Part shown: positions 61,709 to 64,000 of the stretch, in pieces | How the letters are laid out: the number at the start of each line of letters is the position of its first letter | Numbering within the stretch: position 1 is the stretch's first letter | From: Mugil cephalus | Taxonomy: Eukaryota > Chordata > Actinopteri > Mugiliformes > Mugilidae | Direction: 5' to 3' | Assembly: GCF_022458985.1 (NCBI RefSeq) | Contig: NC_061776.1 | Coordinates: forward strand, 7,876,379 to 7,940,378 | DNA: 64,000 nt | The notes under the pieces: model-generated | What the model saw: only the letters and a program-made list of their open reading frames with translations | What the model was told of the DNA's origin: nothing | The model's database searches: none | Made by a program: the position numbers and the translations under genes

Positions 61709-63694
61709 TTTTTGGAACCTGTTAAATTGTGGGAGAAGTTTATTGTAGCAAATATGCCTGATGCAAGACTTCCAGACTATTCGCTTCATTGTACGCTCAA
61801 GTATTTTAAGGACGCTGCCCAGTCAAATTGTGAGGAGTGGATAAGTCATCAACCAAAAGAAGTTGAACTCACCTCGTCTTGTATAATTTGGGGACCACAA
61901 GGAGCAGCAATGATAGTTGATATGAATGAATATGTGAGCGAAGAATATAAAATCAAAGAGAGTGTACCACATGTGACCTTGAGGGTGTCTGAAGAATATG
62001 AACAGAAACATATAGGAGAAATGATGGCGGAAGCAGTAAAAGCTGTTTTTGCACCAGTAGAGGGGAATTCTGCCATCTGGAAGAGTGAGGATCAGCGGTT
62101 TCTCAAGATTATGATATCTGCTCAAGGACATGGGCGACCACAAGTTGTCCAAATGACACATGAAGCGATATGTGGGGTTGAAATGGACGCAGATGTTTTG
62201 AGGAGAGAAATGTTACAGCAAGTACCTGAATGTTTGTGGTCTCGATACAGTACTGATATTGGTCTTGTTAAATCAGCTCAACCAGTGAAAGTGGAACTCA
62301 GACCTGGAGCCAGACCTCCTTGGAAGAATCAGTATCCACTGAAAGAAGAGGCAGTTCAAGGGATTGAACCACAGCTTGAAGGACTTCTGAGAGCAGATGT
62401 GTTGAAGATAACTCAAAATCCTATAAGCAATACGCCATTGTTGCCTTTACAGAAACCAGACGATTCCTATCGCATGGTTCATGATTTGAGATTTGTGAAT
62501 GAAGTAGTAGCCGATTTTCCAGCAGAAGTGCCAGATCCGTATACTTTGTTGGCTCAAATTCCCCCAAATGCTACACATTTTACAGTATTGGATTTATGTG
62601 GTGCATTTTCCAGTGTTCCACTGAGCGTAGAAAGTCAGGGTTTGTTTGGGTTCACATACAAGGGACAGTTTTATGAGTACCAAAGGTTGCCACAGGGATT
62701 TAAACATAGTCCTCATATTTTCAATAAAGTATTGAAAGATGATTTGGCAGGACTAGATCAAAAATTAAAAAGTACAGTGGTTCAATATGTAGATGACATT
62801 ATTATTTGTTCACCAGATAAGGAAACATGTCATGAAGACTCAATTAAGCTGTTGCAGATTTTGGCAGAAAATGGTCACAAGGTTTCACAGAAGAAGTTGC
62901 AATATTGTCAGGAGAAGGTAGTTTATTTGGGTCAAACAATAACACAGGGCCACAAAAGTATTTCTGACAGTCATTTAGAGGCTATTCGAAAGGCTCCAAA
63001 GCCCCGAACAGTCAGGGAGATGATGACATTCCTCGGTATCACTGGTTACTCTTCAGCATGGATTGAAGATAATGTAAGTTTGACAGGACCTTTAAGGGCT
63101 ATGATTAAAGATACTGGGAGTACTCAACTTCATTGTAATCTTCTCTGGACACAGGATGGTTTATTAGCCTTTGAAACAATTAAACAGAGGTTACAAGAAG
63201 CTCCAGCGTTAGCCCTTCCAGACTATTCTAAGAATTTTCTGTTGTATGTATCTACCTCAGCTGGAGGAAAATATGCATGTGCAGTTCTTTGTCAGCCAAC
63301 AGGTACAGGGACCAGTCCTCAACCTATTTCATATTATTCTACTGCTTACTCAGATGTTGGACTGGGACTACCATGGTGTTATAGAGCAATGGTGGGAGTC
63401 TATTTAATGTATGACAAAGCATCTTTGGTCACGAGGGGATATCCAGTGACAATTCTTACTCATCATAGTCTCAGAAATCTTTTGAACTATGGAAAGTATA
63501 CTTTGACCATGCCTAGACTTAGAGACTATAATAGGCTTTTAGAACAAGAGGATGTCACATTAGTCAGATGTGTTACAATAAATCCAGCTGAGAATTTGCC
63601 AACTCCAGAAGATGGTGAACCACATCATCAGTGTTCAAGAAGCAGAGAAATATTCGAGACTGACGTCAGATTTGAAAGCTCTTCCATTGCATGA
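61709..63694 (+). CDS. ERV Pol: 2H phosphoesterase-like domain plus reverse transcriptase
   Basis: The frame continues after the second UAG and has no ATG of its own at the start. Counting from the TTG at 61712, residues about 7-135 contain LHCTLKYF (His26, Thr28) and PHVTLRV (His87, Thr89), with a strand-rich stretch between them (VELTSSCIIWGPQGAAMIVD). This is the twin H-x-T signature of 2H phosphoesterases, which cut 2',5'- or cyclic phosphodiesters. Residues about 195-440 are reverse transcriptase: VLDLCGAF with Asp294, LPQGFKHSP, and YVDD at 359-362. The connection region follows, to about 640. The frame then departs at about 63630. RT is certain. The 2H assignment is by motif and order only, and the spacing of 61 residues is shorter than I expect for most members. 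Confidence 0.75.
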   Translation, partial: FLEPVKLWEKFIVANMPDARLPDYSLHCTLKYFKDAAQSNCEEWISHQPKEVELTSSCIIWGPQGAAMIVDMNEYVSEEYKIKESVPHVTLRVSEEYEQKHIGEMMAEAVKAVFAPVEGNSAIWKSEDQRFLKIMISAQGHGRPQVVQMTHEAICGVEMDADVLRREMLQQVPECLWSRYSTDIGLVKSAQPVKVELRPGARPPWKNQYPLKEEAVQGIEPQLEGLLRADVLKITQNPISNTPLLPLQKPDDSYRMVHDLRFVNEVVADFPAEVPDPYTLLAQIPPNATHFTVLDLCGAFSSVPLSVESQGLFGFTYKGQFYEYQRLPQGFKHSPHIFNKVLKDDLAGLDQKLKSTVVQYVDDIIICSPDKETCHEDSIKLLQILAENGHKVSQKKLQYCQEKVVYLGQTITQGHKSISDSHLEAIRKAPKPRTVREMMTFLGITGYSSAWIEDNVSLTGPLRAMIKDTGSTQLHCNLLWTQDGLLAFETIKQRLQEAPALALPDYSKNFLLYVSTSAGGKYACAVLCQPTGTGTSPQPISYYSTAYSDVGLGLPWCYRAMVGVYLMYDKASLVTRGYPVTILTHHSLRNLLNYGKYTLTMPRLRDYNRLLEQEDVTLVRCVTINPAENLPTPEDGEPHHQCSRSREIFETDVRFESSSIA

Positions 63695-64000
63695 GGCAGA
63701 TTTAGAGTATTGGACTGATGGGTCCTGTTATCGTGTGGGAGATAATTTGAGTGCTGGTTATGCGGTGGTAAAAGCCCAGGGAACAGGTTTTTGTTGTTGA
63801 GAAAGCGGAAGCGGTACCGCAGCCTGCATCAGCGCAGCTTGCTGAATTGGTGGGGTTAACTGAAGCATGTCTTTTAGCGGAAGGCAAGCGTGTGACGGTC
63901 TACACAGATTCTGCATATGCTCATAATGTGTGTCATTTGTTTGGATCGGTAGGGAAAAATCGAGGGTTTAAGAAAACAGATGGTTCCCCAATACAGCATC
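63625..64000 (+). pseudogene. ERV RNase H, twice frameshifted, runs off window
   Basis: After the RT frame is lost at about 63625-63635, the next frame carries the first catalytic Asp (YWTDGSCYR, about 63705). It ends in TGA at 63798-63800. A third frame from about 63787 continues with AELVGLTEA (Glu) and TDSAYA (Asp) and then KNRGFKKTDGSP up to the window end. The three acidic motifs are those of retroviral RNase H, which removes RNA from RNA:DNA hybrids. Two frame changes mean this copy cannot make a full Pol. Confidence 0.85.

Noticed and set aside
61823-62161. Minus-strand open frame across the 2H region
   Set aside because: It is antisense to a clear coding frame and has no recognisable domain.

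Overview
This window looks like a repeat-rich, AT-rich stretch of a teleost fish genome. There are no bacterial-style operons. Genes are split into short exons with GT/AG borders and phase-1 joins. The interspersed repeats are fish-type: L2-like LINEs, hAT elements with 8-bp target duplications, and a class I endogenous retrovirus (ERV). The species cannot be fixed from the sequence.

The main content (about 3-54 kb) is a tandem and inverted cluster of two-domain immunoglobulin receptors. Each has a leader exon, a V-like exon with no cysteines, and a C2-like exon with six cysteines. This is the CD2/SLAM (CD48/CD244-like) pattern. Two kinds of 3' end occur. Plus-strand genes (3413-6828, 8586-12367, a broken copy at 19241-20678, and 43715-46042) end in one exon that encodes a transmembrane segment carrying a lysine and a very short tail. 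Minus-strand genes (17753-13565, 40003-32405, and damaged copies at 28943-24156 and 53988-48138) have an uncharged transmembrane exon, a short linker exon and a last exon with two tyrosine motifs of ITIM/ITSM type. The summed exon lengths of the intact genes are exact multiples of three: 254, 259, 306 and 320 residues. The two kinds share nearly identical ectodomains, so this reads as a paired activating/inhibitory receptor cluster. Lysine-transmembrane exons without any gene sit head to head with four of the inhibitory-type leaders.

Between the genes are repeats. hAT remnants lie at 1997-2684 and 22157-23083. An L2-like LINE at about 21960-24155 has removed the end of one inhibitory tail. 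A long-terminal-inverted-repeat element at 38044-39571 has its empty site preserved in the paralogous copy near 53510. LINE mosaics occupy 41.2-43.5 kb and 55.2-57.0 kb. The blocks 31.6-42.6 kb and 47.2-56.6 kb are a direct segmental duplication.

From 57000 to the end lies the 5' part of an ERV inserted in LINE sequence: a 346-bp LTR, a primer-binding-site candidate, a leader of about 2 kb, gag, protease, and pol running into RNase H at the window edge. Gag, protease and reverse transcriptase lie in one frame, separated by two UAG codons. The stretch between protease and reverse transcriptase carries two H-x-T motifs in the arrangement of a 2H phosphoesterase. That is the most unusual single feature of the window. 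The copy is defective, with two frameshifts in RNase H and probably one at the start of gag.
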